Below are positions 1-10,492 of a DNA stretch of 64,000 nt, one piece after another. The stretch lies in the NCBI RefSeq assembly GCF_901000735.1, contig NC_081542.1, positions 41,812,375 through 41,876,374 of the forward strand. The letters are read 5' to 3'. Source of the DNA: Corylus avellana (lineage: Eukaryota > Streptophyta > Magnoliopsida > Fagales > Betulaceae). Within the stretch, counting starts at the first letter, position 1. Each line of letters begins with the position of its first letter. The notes below the pieces were generated by a model. That model was not told the origin of the DNA, did not search any database, and saw only the letters and a list, made by a program, of their open reading frames with translations. A program made the translations under genes and the position numbers.

Positions 1-197
1 ATTGACTGTGTATGACTATTTTTGTTAAGATTATACTTAGACAGTGTACCTATTTCTATTGTGGTTAAGAGAATAGTCGAGTAAGGAAGAGTTTGCTTTC
101 CTCTACATGATTATGGTGCAGATACTCGTCGATCCGGATTGCATGAGGAACTACTCGTTCTGCTAGTTGATCGACTTTAGTGTTGAGATTGATGAGG
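1..197. other. unassigned sequence left of the first hAT-type element
   Basis: No gene, repeat boundary or RNA could be recognised. It is the original host sequence into which the element at 206 inserted, since it continues after the element (from 1009) across the 8-bp target duplication. Confidence 0.4.
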
Positions 198-205
198 ATT
201 GGTAC

Positions 206-1000
206 TAGGGGTGGGTAGATTAACCTATTACCGATTACCGACATTAACCGTCAACCGACAGAAGTCGGTCAGTAATAGGTTAAGATTTTTATACCGATTT
301 TCGGTTCGGTTCGATAATCGATAAAATATTTGTTTTATCAGTTTTCGAACCGAACCGATAAGGAATCAATAGTGAGGGTATAAAACGACGTCGTTTCGTT
401 TTTTATTTTTAATTTTTCCTAATATACAATTTATTGAAACAAAAGATACGTAGTTTTGGGATGCTATATATACATCTTTCTTTATTTCCCCTAACCCTAA
501 ATCAAATCATTGCCGCCCCCCTTTGCTCTCTCGACTCTCGCAGTGCTCTCACTCTCAGCTCTCTGACTCTCGCATGCCCCTCTCAGTCTCACTCCCAGCT
601 CTCTCGGAGGCCGACCCTCTCGTCACTCTCAGCTCATGGTCGTATCTCTCTGGCTTTGTCTTTGTTGTGTTCCTCTTCTGTCGTGAGTCCATGATGGTGT
701 GGTTTGACTCCAATTGTCGGTGGTGTAGCGTTGGAGCCTCATGGTCTTGGGTTGCGCAGTACTATAACATTGGAGCCTCATGGGTTGCGCAGTGCTACAA
801 CATCGGAGCCTTATGGGTTGCGCAGTACTAGTCTGATGGTAACCAATTATCCAAACCGTTATTAACCAATTACCGTTTTAACCAAAATTTTCGGAATAAT
901 TTCTTATCTCGAAATGTTATCGGTTAATTAACCAAATTAACCGATAATTTCGGTTAATTATCGAAAATAGGATTACCATTATAACCGATACTCACCCCTA
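206..1000. mobile_element. non-autonomous hAT-type element (MITE-like), with 8-bp target duplication
   Basis: The element begins TAGGGGTGGGTA and ends with the inverse of TAGGGGTGAGTA, so the ends form an imperfect inverted repeat. It is flanked by identical 8-bp copies of ATTGGTAC at 198-205 and 1001-1008, the target-duplication length of the hAT superfamily. The outer parts are built from repeated ACCGATTA/GGTTAATT-like words, as often seen in hAT-derived elements. The Ser/Leu-rich open frames in the middle are low-complexity CTCTC runs and I do not treat them as genes. It carries no transposase, so it would need one supplied in trans. Length is 795 bp. Confidence 0.85.
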
Positions 1001-1102
1001 ATTGGTACAATGTGGGCAACATCGAGTACGCTGCTTTGGATGACTTACGAGACGACTTTCCGCAGTTGTTCGAAGACGAGGTAGTGCCACTTGGTGAATA
1101 GG

Positions 1103-1538
1103 AGGATATTCAAACTTGAAGAAATGTTCAAAACAAATCTTAAAATAAAAGTAGAAGCAATGAGTATCAAACTCATACAACCTAAAAAAAAGTAGCTTTA
1201 TATTAAAAAAAAAAAAAAGGGTAATCAAACTTGAAGAACTGTTCAATTCGTTCAAGTTCAATTTTCAAATAAAATATTGTTAGTAAAATATAAGATTGAA
1301 GAACCAAATAAACCAACTCCTCCCATAGCAAGCCTCAAGTATGATAGCGTCGTAGCTTTAGAATTATTTTTCTCTAGCTCGAGGAGCAACTTTTCAAGCG
1401 TCGCCAACTTTAGCATGATATCGTCTTGCTGTTTTGAAAAATGGTCCAGCTTGTTGCAATCCTCTAATTTCACTGAGAAATTTTCAAGAGACTTAACAAT
1501 AGAGTCAAATTTGTTAACCCTATTTTGATTCAAAAGCC
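1103..1538. repeat. copy 1 of a ~430-bp dispersed direct repeat
   Basis: This segment is repeated, clearly diverged, at 3386-3818 in the same orientation. The copies flank the second hAT-type element. Shared landmarks are AGGATATTCAAACTTGAAG at the start, an internal A-tract, and GTTAACCC followed by TTTTGATT at the end. On the minus strand this copy keeps a 91-codon open frame (1258-1533) that copy 2 has lost through indels. Confidence 0.75.
1258..1533 (-). CDS. possible small coiled-coil plus membrane-segment protein or exon fragment
   Basis: A 91-codon ATG-to-stop frame. The first ~60 residues are rich in Lys, Glu and Leu with heptad-like spacing (KLATLEKLLLELEKN), suggesting a coiled coil. 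This is followed by a hydrophobic glycine-containing stretch (MGGVGLFGSSILYFT) that could be one membrane helix. I do not recognise a family. It lies within a repeat present twice in the window, and the second copy is broken, so it may be a fragment carried by a transposable element. Splice sites were not resolved. Confidence 0.3.
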   Translation of the reverse strand: MNQNRVNKFDSIVKSLENFSVKLEDCNKLDHFSKQQDDIMLKLATLEKLLLELEKNNSKATTLSYLRLAMGGVGLFGSSILYFTNNILFEN

Positions 1539-2233
1539 CTATATTTCAATAGCTATATGTCTTAGTTCTATGGTGCATAGAGAGAGGCGATTCTTGAGTT
1601 AGCTAAATTGAAAAAATTGCTTAGCAAACTAGTCAAGGCCATTTTTGGGGCGATATAGTTTTGTGTGACAAATAACTAAGATAATGACCCACTAGCATTG
1701 AGATTATTAATCCATCCAAATAATTTCACAATTCGTGGGTACTGTAACTGTTTGGTAGTTTGACTTGTCAAGTTTGAAAAAATCATAACTCCTTGAATTT
1801 AACTTCAAATGACACGAATTTTGTTTTGAAATTTTCTTCATTCAGAGACCCACACCATATCCAAAAATCATAAAGACCTAATACATTTTGATACCTTAAA
1901 CATCTCCTGAAATTATGTAGTTTTAAATGACTGAGATTTCAACTTTGATACTTATACTTCTAAAAATCATAAATTTTTCTACAAGTTTCTAAAAATCATG
2001 AAACCACTTTTAAAATCTCCATATCTTGTCATTATATAATAGCTTAAAACGGTATCATTTGTTGCTTCCTATTAAATTTTTGGTGACCAAAACGCTTTGC
2101 TTTCCAATTTATTCTAATAATATCCATATAATCTCATAAATTATTCAAGAATTAATATCATGTGTCATATGGATAATCTTATCCTCAAATAAATATCTCA
2201 ATAATGAGTAATTAAAATCTATGGCGCAACAAT
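1539..2233. other. unassigned AT-rich sequence
   Basis: No long frame, terminal repeat or family signature could be recognised. It is probably old transposon-derived intergenic DNA. Confidence 0.3.
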
Positions 2234-3122
2234 TAGGGGTGTCAACCTAGTTCCGGTTCTCGGTTATTGACTAAAATTGGGAACCGGAACCGAGGTACAC
2301 CAGTTATTAATTTTGAAAAACCGAAACCGGCTAATTGGGTCCCGGTTAACCTTCCAATTCCGGTTTGTACTTGGTTATTCAAATCGGGTAACCGATTTTT
2401 AAAAAACATAGAAACATAGGTTCACACACAGAGGGTAGACAAAATCAAGAAACATACAAAGACAAAATCAAGAAATAGAGGATAGACAAAATTAAGCAAA
2501 GGAACCCACAACTCAAAATCCCCAAAACATCAAATTAACGAAACAAATTAACGAACCCACACCCATTAGGTCATCATTTACTCCATCACCCAAAACTTAA
2601 ACCCTAAAATTTTTCATCAAATTTCCTACACTTTCTCATCAACCAAACAAATATAAACACCATAAATCAAAACTAAAAAGCAAACATAAATAAAACCTCT
2701 AATAGACTCCATACCTGGCTGTTAGTGCTTATTGCTCGGTTGGAGTGAAGAAGAGAGCGGTCGTCAGTGGAGTGTTGATATCTAGAAGACGTCTAGACGA
2801 GCGACTGAGCGAGAGAGAGAGAGAGAGTCAGAGAGAGGCTGTGGAACTAGAAGTTTGGAACTGGAAGTGAAGAGAAAGAGGCGGAACTCGGAAGTGTCGT
2901 GAAGTTGTGAAATGTAAAACGCTAAACCTAAACTAAAAACTAAAAAGTAAAAAATAAAAGCAAAAAAAATATATATATATATATGCACTGGTTACCCAGT
3001 TATAACCGGGTAACAAAAATCGGAACCAGAACCTGGGTACCCGATTACCGATTTTTTCCAACGGAACCAAAACTGGTTTCTCAGTTTCGATCCTGATTAC
3101 CCGGTATTTTCTGACACCCCTA
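2234..3122. mobile_element. second non-autonomous hAT-type element
   Basis: The left end reads TAGGGGTGTCAA and the right end is the inverse of TAGGGGTGTCAG, matching the TAGGGGTG terminus of the element at 206-1000. The flanks are GCAACAAT (2226-2233) and GCTACAAT (3123-3130), an 8-bp target duplication with one mismatch. The outer parts carry repeated ACCGG/GGTTAC words. A (GA)n microsatellite sits at about 2809-2837. There is no transposase coding. The shared terminus suggests both elements were moved by the same or closely related hAT transposases. Confidence 0.82.
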
Positions 3123-3385
3123 GCTACAATTGGGGATGTTGTTGTTGATGCATAGGCTTTAAGGTATTTCTGCAGATTTTTAAATATGATAGTGTTGCTT
3201 GAGTGATTTTAGGTGGGTATAAGTTTGCTGCAACATTGTTGAGAAGGTTCAAATTTCAAGTTTCTAGTTTTGAAGTTTGGATTTGTTGGCTTCTATAGGA
3301 TGAAATTAAAATGTTGTTAGAAATGTGCCAATTTCCAGTGCAAAGCTTAATTCAACCACCACCTTTGGGATACACTACAAATTAT

Positions 3386-3818
3386 AGGATATTCAAACTT
3401 GAAGAAAAGTTCAAAACAAATTCTAAAATAAAAGTAGAAATAATGAGTATCAAACTCATGCAACCTAAAAAAAAGTGGTTTTACATTAAAAAAAAAAAAA
3501 AAAAGGTTAATCAAACTTGAAGAATTGCTCAACACGTTCAAGTTGAATTTTCGAATAAAATCTTTTTAGAAATATGTAAGATTGAAGAACCAAATAAACC
3601 CACTCCTCCCATAGCAAGCCCAAAGTATGATATCATCGTGGCTTTAGAATTATTTTTTCTCTAACTCAAGGAGCAGCTTTTCAAGCGTCGCGAACTTCAA
3701 CATGACGTCATCTTCCTGTTTTGAAAAACGGTCCAGCTTGTTGCAGTCCTCCAATTTCGCTAAGGAATTTTCAAGTGACTTGAGTCAAATTTGTTAACCC
3801 AATTTTGATTCCAAAGCC
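3386..3818. repeat. copy 2 of the ~430-bp dispersed direct repeat
   Basis: Same orientation as 1103-1538. Several substitutions and small deletions (including about 13 bp missing just before GAGTCAAATTTG near 3780) disrupt the minus-strand frame that is open in copy 1. Confidence 0.75.
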
Positions 3819-4778
3819 TTAGCTTTTTGAAAATGTTCATTGATTCAATAGTAGATCCAACAATAGAATTCTTGGGAATATCTAGATTGAGAATCTTAAA
3901 TAAGATCATACCAGAATTCTTGAATCAGTTGTGATTGTGCTATCATGATCGCGATTTCATTAAGATTTCATTTATTTTATTAAGATCTTATTTATTTTAT
4001 TATGGCATGAAGTGTATATAGCTTGGTTTCCTGTCAATCGCCAGTAAAAGATTCTGATCCAAGGCTATAAAAAGCAATAGAAGAATCCGAACAAACATGC
4101 ATGCACAAACCACCATATTCTACGCTATTTTTGACATTGTCATTAAGATAATAAAAAAAGATATAAAAGATGCAAAATGCAACAAGTATGTCATTGCATA
4201 ATGCAAGATTGTTCCTAATATTACAACATTCAAATAAAATAAGTTAAATAATTAGGAAGTTGGATGATGCCAAAACTCATCTTCATTTGCATAATTGCAT
4301 GGGTATAAAACGCCAACCAGATGAGATTGCAATTAAAAGTATTGAAAGCCAGGTAAGAAATAAAATATTTTTAGGAAATATGTAGTTTCAATGTTAAGAA
4401 TAAAATCATCGCACCTTCAAAAAAGAAAAGAAAAAAGAAGTAAGTAATTATAGAATTAATTAAAGAGAAATGGGTGAAGCAACTTCAAGAAGTGATACTG
4501 GTTAGCCACGTGAGTAGTCTTTATTCTTTAACCATATATAACAAATATCATTTTGAAATCCTATTGGTTTCCTACTGCATGCTTTCTTCTTCATTATTTT
4601 GTCCATCTACCCCCATTAAATTCATCTAGCCCATGCCACATCAAGCTAGCGGATCATCCATCAACGTTAGAGTGGTCCTCACAAAGTCTCACTGCATGCA
4701 CGCCATGTTATCTTTAATTATTTCAAAATTAATTAATTGCACCAAATTTTTTTACTGCTTTAATGCCTATATATATAT
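3819..4778. other. unassigned sequence, possibly old LTR-derived
   Basis: AT-rich with no supported gene. A TATA-like CTATAAAAAG at about 4064 followed by a short transcribed-looking stretch could be a decayed LTR promoter, but no partner LTR is visible. Confidence 0.25.
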
Positions 4779-5072
4779 TGTTACGAACCTAAGTTTGTAA
4801 TGGGATAAATTAGGTTCTAATGGAACCTAGACCTTTCAAACACAAGGTTTGTGATTAATTTTCTTCATACCTTTATTCATAACATAATGGCCTTTAAATA
4901 GGCAAACTATTACAATATTTATAGGGCTGAGTCATTAAGACCCTTATATGGAATAAAATAAAGACAATATCATAACTTTAATACAGCTAAGGTTAGCTGA
5001 CTTATGCTAACATAATATAATCCTAAAACATAAAATTAATATGGCTAGCCTAATATGGAAAGACCCGTAATA
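4779..5072 (-). mobile_element. probable solo LTR of a retrotransposon
   Basis: Read on the minus strand, the segment ends in GGTTCGTAACA. It contains CCTATTTAAAGG upstream of an AATAAAGG polyadenylation-like signal, the usual U3-R layout of a plant LTR. The other edge (ACGGGTC, with a degraded start) abuts a TATATA microsatellite that also flanks the other side, consistent with insertion into an AT repeat. No internal retrotransposon domains are adjacent, hence solo LTR. Confidence 0.45.
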
Positions 5073-5187
5073 TATATATATATATAAGTGCTAGATGGAT
5101 CACTTGAGCGATGTCTTGAGAGTATTTTAAAAAATGAATCTAGTTTTTGCTTGCTTGCTTGTTTTTGCTTTGTGTTTTCAAGTTGGG

Positions 5188-5572
5188 ATGTTGGCTATTT
5201 ATTATTACTACCTGACTATACAATGGCCAAAGTCCTTTTGCAATTCAGGAGCTCGCAAGTGCACAAGGTTTCAAACCACTTCATCATCCCTAGCTTATGG
5301 CCAGAGATGGCCAATGGCGCCCCAGTCCCTCCTCCTTCTGTCAAACAGCCATTCGACAAAGTTCAAGTATGTTATCTATGTTGGCTATTTATTATTACTA
5401 CCTGACTATACAATGGCCAAAGTCCTTTTGCAATTCAGGAGCTCGCAAGTGCACAAGGTTTCAAACCACTTCATCATCCCTAGCTTATGGCCAGAGATGG
5501 CCAATGGCGCCCCAGTCCCTCCTCCTTCTGTCAAACAGCCATTCGACAAAGTTCAAGTATGTTATCTATGTT
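5188..5572 (+). repeat. exact 190-bp tandem duplication with exon-like content
   Basis: Copy 1 is 5188-5377 and copy 2 is 5378-5567, identical as far as I can read, followed by 5 bp of a third unit. Each copy contains a short open stretch that begins ATGGCCAAAGTCC, is rich in Pro and Ser, and ends at CAA followed by a GTATGT splice-donor-like sequence. It therefore looks like a duplicated first exon with its donor. I do not recognise the protein. The identity means the duplication is recent or is an assembly artefact. Confidence 0.85.
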
Positions 5573-5821
5573 TCTATTTCAGTACGTACTAGATGAGATG
5601 TAGTGTGCATCATTTACATTTATTGCCTTCAACATGTCAAAGTGTCAAATTATAATGTTTTTTCAAATGGAAATAATGCAATGAGCATCGATTCGTTCTC
5701 ACTATTGAATCTTACTCAGATCTCAATTTAATCGTATTGAGATCTCGTTAATGATGAGTTCTTCGTGAGATCTTGTTGGTTTATTTTACATTTCATTTGC
5801 ATTAATCTCTCATTTATTTCT

Positions 5822-5855
<34 letters not shown>

Positions 5856-6416
5856 CTCATACTTATTTGCTTTTCTCTTTAATTTTCTGTAACAGAGATC
5901 AGTATCGGTTAGGAATACACAGTTCAGAACTTTAGGAAAGTCATCAAAACTCCAGTGCACTTGAAACTGAGCTAGACATTGACAATGAGCATTAAATGCA
6001 ACTTGTACGTGAGTGGAATGACCCAAGTGGTTCAGATATATGAGATAAGGTTATATATCGACAAAACTAGACTTCAATTCATAAACTGTACATAGAGGAT
6101 TAATTGGCTGTGTGTTCCTAAAGGCAATTATGCTCTTTCATGAAGCTAATTGTTTGTACTTGTTTTTTGTTTGCCACAGCTCCCATCTTTTGATGAATGG
6201 ACAATTTGAACTCAACGTCATAATCTGACTTCTTATTAAGAAATAGAATCCATGGATACAAGCTGACCCCCCATTCGCAAGCAAAATGCACGGACGGAAA
6301 CCGACTCACATTATTAAATTGAATCCGAGGAATTCAGAAGCTTGCTCCTTATTAACTTATTGAATCTGAGTGAGAACCGAAGGTGATGACTAACCCCATG
6401 TTAATGAATTGAATCC
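5573..6416. other. unassigned sequence with a long A/T homopolymer
   Basis: Contains a run of about 8 T followed by about 27 A near 5821-5855, possibly a retroposon tail. No gene is supported. Confidence 0.3.
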
Positions 6417-6612
6417 TTGTTTTTATCTAGGGTTTCCTCCTTGTCTTGTTTTTATCTATGATTTTCTCTTTGTCTTGTTTTTTTCTAGAGTTTTCTCCCT
6501 GTCTCGTTTTTATCTAGGGTTTCCTCACTGTCTTGTTTTTATCTAGGGTTTCCTCCCTGTTTTTTATTTTTTATTTTTTATTTATTTTTTAGGGGTTTCT
6601 CCTTGTCTTGTT
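6417..6612. repeat. 29-bp minisatellite, about five units plus a degenerate tail
   Basis: Units start at 6417, 6446, 6475, 6504 and 6533 with consensus TTGTTTTTATCTAGGGTTTCC followed by TCCCTGTC. A degenerate T-rich tail runs to about 6612. It lies where the 3' LTR of the neighbouring minus-strand gypsy element should be, so it may be an LTR-internal tandem repeat. Confidence 0.8.
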
Positions 6613-6996
6613 CCGAGTATGCGTATTTGTGTCCTTATTTTGGTGCAAGGTTGTCTTCCTGCAAGATAGGAGATGCATCATTGCGCCCGACGGTCATTTG
6701 ACCGAGGGTACTCCGATGTTCAAATAAGTTTGAATCCTTTATTCATTGAAATAGATAAGTTAAGGTAAAATTCAAAGAAAAACAATATTTAAAATTACTG
6801 ATAATACTTCTTCAGGTGATCTACATTCCATAGTCTCGGTAATGGCCTTTTGCCTGCAGCTTGTAAGTAGTATGCTCCCTGTCGATGACTCCTTAGCACT
6901 TTATGCGGGTCTTCCTATGTTGGTCCCAACTTGCCTTCTGTAGGACTTTGGGTGGCTATAGTAACCTTCTTAAGAACCTAATCTCCCGCCTTGAAC

Positions 6997-7560
6997 TCAC
7001 TGCGTTTGACTCTCTTGTTGAAAGACTTGGCCGTTCGTTGCTGATATGCAGCCATCGTCACTTAAGCTTTGTCCCCTCCTTTCTTGTAGTAAGTCCAAGC
7101 TAAGCTTCATCCCTTCTTCGTTGAGTCCCGAGTTGTAGTGCTTTACCTGGAAGTTGATTGACCCTACCTTGACCGGAATTACAACCTCGATTTCGAAGGC
7201 TAAGGAGAAAGGAGTTTCCCCGGTAGGTGTTTGGGTGGTTGTTCGATAAGACCAGAGTACCTCTGGTAGGAATTCCGCCCATGTTCCTTTCTTTTCCTCT
7301 AACTTTTTCTTCAAGGTCTTCATTAGGGTCTTGTTGGTAGCTTCTACTTAGCCATTTACTTGAGGATGTTCGAGAGATGAGAAGTACTTTCTCACATATA
7401 GCTCTGCACACCATGCTCGGAATGGTTCGCAATCAAACTGCTCACCATTATTGATTACGAAGGCATGGGGAATCCCGTATCTGCATACCATTGACTTCAA
7501 GAGGAAATTTTTGATATTTCCTATGGTTATAGTGGCTAAGGCCTCGGCTTCTGCCTACTT
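6997..7560 (-). pseudogene. gypsy integrase, C-terminal half, frameshifted
   Basis: Two overlapping minus-strand frames cover an integrase end. One contains the typical EVLWSYRTTTQTPTGETPFS stretch followed by a VIPVKVG-like motif. The other covers the preceding segment in a different frame. The split shows at least one frameshift. In a live element this enzyme joins retroelement cDNA to host DNA. Confidence 0.8.
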
Positions 7561-7937
7561 TGTAAAGTAATCTACGATTACTACCCATGGCTTTTCGCAC
7601 ATGGTGCTGATATAAGGCTTAAATTCTGGGGGTTTGTCATTACCTTGTCAAACTGCTGTCATTTGTCGCAATGCTTCACCACATCACTCGAATCCTTGTT
7701 CATATTGGGCCAATAATATCCCGTCTAGACTGCTTTGTGAGCCAACATTCTTCCTCCGGAATGGCTACCACAATCACCTTCGTGGATTTCTTTTAGCACG
7801 TATTTGGCTTATAAGTCGAAAAGACACTTCAATAATGGGAGGGTATAGTCTCGCCGATAAAGTGTATTTCTGATCATGGTGTACCGGGCAGCTCTTACAC
7901 GCACCTTCTGTGCTGATTTTTTGTCGTCGGGTAACTC

Positions 7938-8420
7938 TCATTCTTTAAGGAAACGAATAACATCTTTTGCCCATTCTGGGGCCTCGGTGTCTTCTTCAAT
8001 TTGGGCAACCTGAATGGTCTGAGTGATTGATGGCTCGGTTTGTTCTTGTACTAGGCATTCTGCTCTTGCAATTTGCTCGTCTGTAGAAGAACTGATGCGG
8101 GCTAATGCGTCTGCCCTTGTATTGTCTTCTCGGGGAACTTTAGTGAGTACTACTCTGTCAAAGCTTTCCATCATACTTCTCACTTTTCCAAGTATTTTTT
8201 CATTTTGTCACCTTTGGTCTCGTATTCTCCTTTAATATGCCCGACCACTACTTGCGAATCACTCCTTATCTCCAAATTTGTTGCTCCAACTTATTGGGCC
8301 ATGTTCATCCCTGCAATAATAGCTTTATACTCGGCTTCGTTATTGGTGGTGGTAAACCTTAATTGAATTGCTGACTCATGCTTTTCACCTCCAGGCCAGG
8401 TCAATACTACCCCAGCATAA
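7938..8420 (-). pseudogene. gypsy RNase H-like domain fragment
   Basis: The frame at 7938-8183 contains VPREDNTRADALARI, the conserved end of the second RNase H domain found in many plant Tat-type gypsy polyproteins. Upstream minus-strand sequence to about 8420 continues the domain with stops. Decayed. Confidence 0.7.
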
Positions 8421-8594
8421 CTCCTTTTCCGAGTTGAGGAACTGTCTACACATACAACTCATGTATCCTCTTGAGGAAGCTCTTCCCTTTCTGGGAAGTT
8501 GCAGAATTCGGCCAAGAAATCCGCCAATGCTTGCCCGTTTATTGCATTTCTTGGGAGAAATTCTATGTCGAATTCTCCAAGTTCAATCGCCCAA

Positions 8595-8858
8595 TTAACC
8601 AACCTTCTGGAAATGTCGGGTTTTTTGCAAAATTTTCCTAAGTGGATGCTCGGTAAAAACTTTGATCGTATGAGCTTGGAAGTAAGGCCACAATCTGCGA
8701 GTTGGATTGATCAAAGCAAAGGCGAGCTTTTCAACCCGAGGATATTGTTCTTCCGCCCTGTGTAAGGCCTTGCTGGTGAAATATACCGATTTTTGCACCC
8801 CTTGATCTTCTCGGACTAAGGTAAAACTCACTGCTGTCGGAGATACTACCAGGTACAA
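8595..8858 (-). pseudogene. gypsy RNase H (first domain) fragment
   Basis: Contains the pattern FTSKALHRAEEQYPRVEKLA, characteristic of the RNase H following gypsy reverse transcriptase. It lies between reverse transcriptase (8954-9600) and the second RNase H-like fragment, as expected. Confidence 0.75.
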
Positions 8859-8953
8859 ATAGAGTGCTTCCCCTTCAACTAGTCGGCTTAGTAATCGTGG
8901 ACTTCCGAGATATTCCTTTAGCTGTCAGAAAGCTTAACCCGAGATATTCCAAT

Positions 8954-9600
8954 CTAAACCCAACCGAAGGCATTTTTCAAGATCTTGAAAAATGGGAGAC
9001 ATTTGTCTGTCGACCAAGAGATGAATTGGTTTAAAGCGGCTATTCTCCCCGTTAACTGTTGCAATTGCTTGATGCTTCGAGGAGCTTGCATCTCCAATAC
9101 TGCTTTAATTTTCTTAGGGTTTGTTTTGATTCCCGAGGAGACACCAAAAGCACATTTGGCAAGATTAAGCTTCATACCGTATTGCCTAAGAGTGCAAAAT
9201 GCCTCAGTAAGGTCAGCAATATGGTATGCAAATTGTATACTTTTGACTAGCATGTCATCTACGTAGACCTCCATGTTCATTCCAATTTGATCTCGAAACA
9301 TCTTGTTGACCAGACTTTGATAAGTGGTTCCTGCATTTTTTAAATCGAAAGGCATTACCTTGTAGCTATATAAATCTTTGTCGGTCATGAAGGCAGTCTT
9401 CTCTTGGTCTGATTCATGCATGGAGATTTGGTTGTATCCCGAGAATGCATCCATAAAGCTCAAAAGCTCATGGCCAGATGTCGAGTCAACCAACAAATCT
9501 ATTTGTGGCAACATATAACTATCTTTTGGGCAAACTTTATTTAAATCGGTGAGGTCAATGTAAATTCTCCATTTTTAGTTTAACTTTTTTACCAGGACCA
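8954..9600 (-). pseudogene. gypsy reverse transcriptase fragment
   Basis: A 186-codon frame (8954-9514) contains FSGYNQI and the catalytic YVDD box (VYVDDMLVKS). The sequence just upstream on the minus strand reads DLTDLNKVCPKDSY in continuity after a stop, which extends the domain to about 9600. These are standard Ty3/gypsy motifs. Reverse transcriptase would copy the element RNA into DNA. The frame is interrupted at both ends. Confidence 0.88.
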
Positions 9601-9939
9601 CGTTGGCCAACCATGTTGTGTATTGCACCTCCTTAATGAACCCGGCCTCACAAATTTTCTTCACTTTTTAGGTTGCTGCTTGGCTTTTCTCAGTTAAATA
9701 CCCTTTTCGTTTCTGTTGTACCGACTTATAACTCGAGTCATCATTCAGCTTGTGAACCATAACTAGCGGTGCTATCCCTGACATATTTTCATGACTCCAT
9801 ACGAATACATCGCCATTCTTTTGGAGGAAAGATACCAATTCTTCTTTTATTCTTAGGTCAAGATATGACCCGACTTTGACCTTCTTATCAGATTCACCAA
9901 TCGAGAACTCTTCTAATTCTTCAACCGGCTCCCCACCCT

Positions 9940-10210
9940 ATAATTGCTATATTTCCTCTTCCCGACGCTTTGCGCCTGAAGTTGAGGCCCCGGGACATTC
10001 TTTCATGGCGGCGTTGTAGCATTGTCGGGCGTCCCATTGGTCTCCTCTTACCTCACCTACCCTATTTTCCGTTGGGAACTTCATCTTTAGGTGAGGGGTT
10101 GATGTTATAGCCTTAAGCTTGTTAAGTGCCGCCCTTCCTATATGATGATTTTGTAAGCTGATGGTCGGTCCACTAGCAAGAATTTATGATATAATATTCT
10201 AGCTGTTATG
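9940..10210 (-). pseudogene. gypsy aspartic-protease-region remnant
   Basis: Read on the minus strand, a segment resembling [15 protein letters not shown], then KFPTEN and VGEVRGDQ, matches the protease/linker region that precedes reverse transcriptase in this retroelement clade. The catalytic D-S/T-G triad is not visible. Stops are present. Confidence 0.55.
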
Positions 10211-10484
10211 GGCTAATTGTAATCGCCCTAATGATTAATGCGTATCATGTGAGTGGCTTGTAACCGTCCATTCTGATGATTAATGCACATCCTGTGAATG
10301 ACGTCCTGCGTTTTGTGAGCAATAAGTATGTCGCTCCGACTATATTGGCTCGACCATTATCACAAGCTTGGTAGGAAACTGGTCCCGAGCTACCATTATG
10401 CATTTCCCATCTATTGTACCCGTGAGCCATGATCTCTCGAGATATACTTGACAATGCTTTCCCAAGGCAATGCGAGTTGTTGGT

Positions 10485-10492
10485 AAGACCTA
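10485..10492. repeat. left 8-bp target duplication of hAT element
   Basis: AAGACCTA, matched by AAGACCGA at 13809-13816 with one mismatch. The two copies bracket the hAT terminal repeats exactly. Confidence 0.85.

Larger units (their letters stand above)
6613..10484 (-). mobile_element. degenerate Ty3/gypsy retrotransposon
   Basis: On the minus strand the pol domains appear in the gypsy order protease - reverse transcriptase - RNase H - integrase from high to low coordinates, which separates it from Ty1/copia. Numerous stops and frameshifts break it, so it is not autonomous. Sequence at 6613-6780, including CGACGGTCATTTGACCGAGG, resembles an LTR end. The gag side is missing or unrecognisable near 10.2-10.5 kb, where an hAT transposon begins at 10493. 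The fragments are listed separately. Confidence 0.85.

Noticed and set aside
434..831. Ser/Leu-rich frames of 86 and 102 codons, plus strand
   Set aside because: They are translations of CTCTC-rich low-complexity DNA inside a non-autonomous hAT-type element and show no protein-like features.
6417..6612. CRISPR-like regular repeats
   Set aside because: The 29-bp units are directly contiguous without spacers. It is a minisatellite in plant DNA.
6613..10484. Endogenous pararetrovirus
   Set aside because: The domain order with integrase after RNase H, and the absence of movement or coat protein motifs, fit a Ty3/gypsy retrotransposon.
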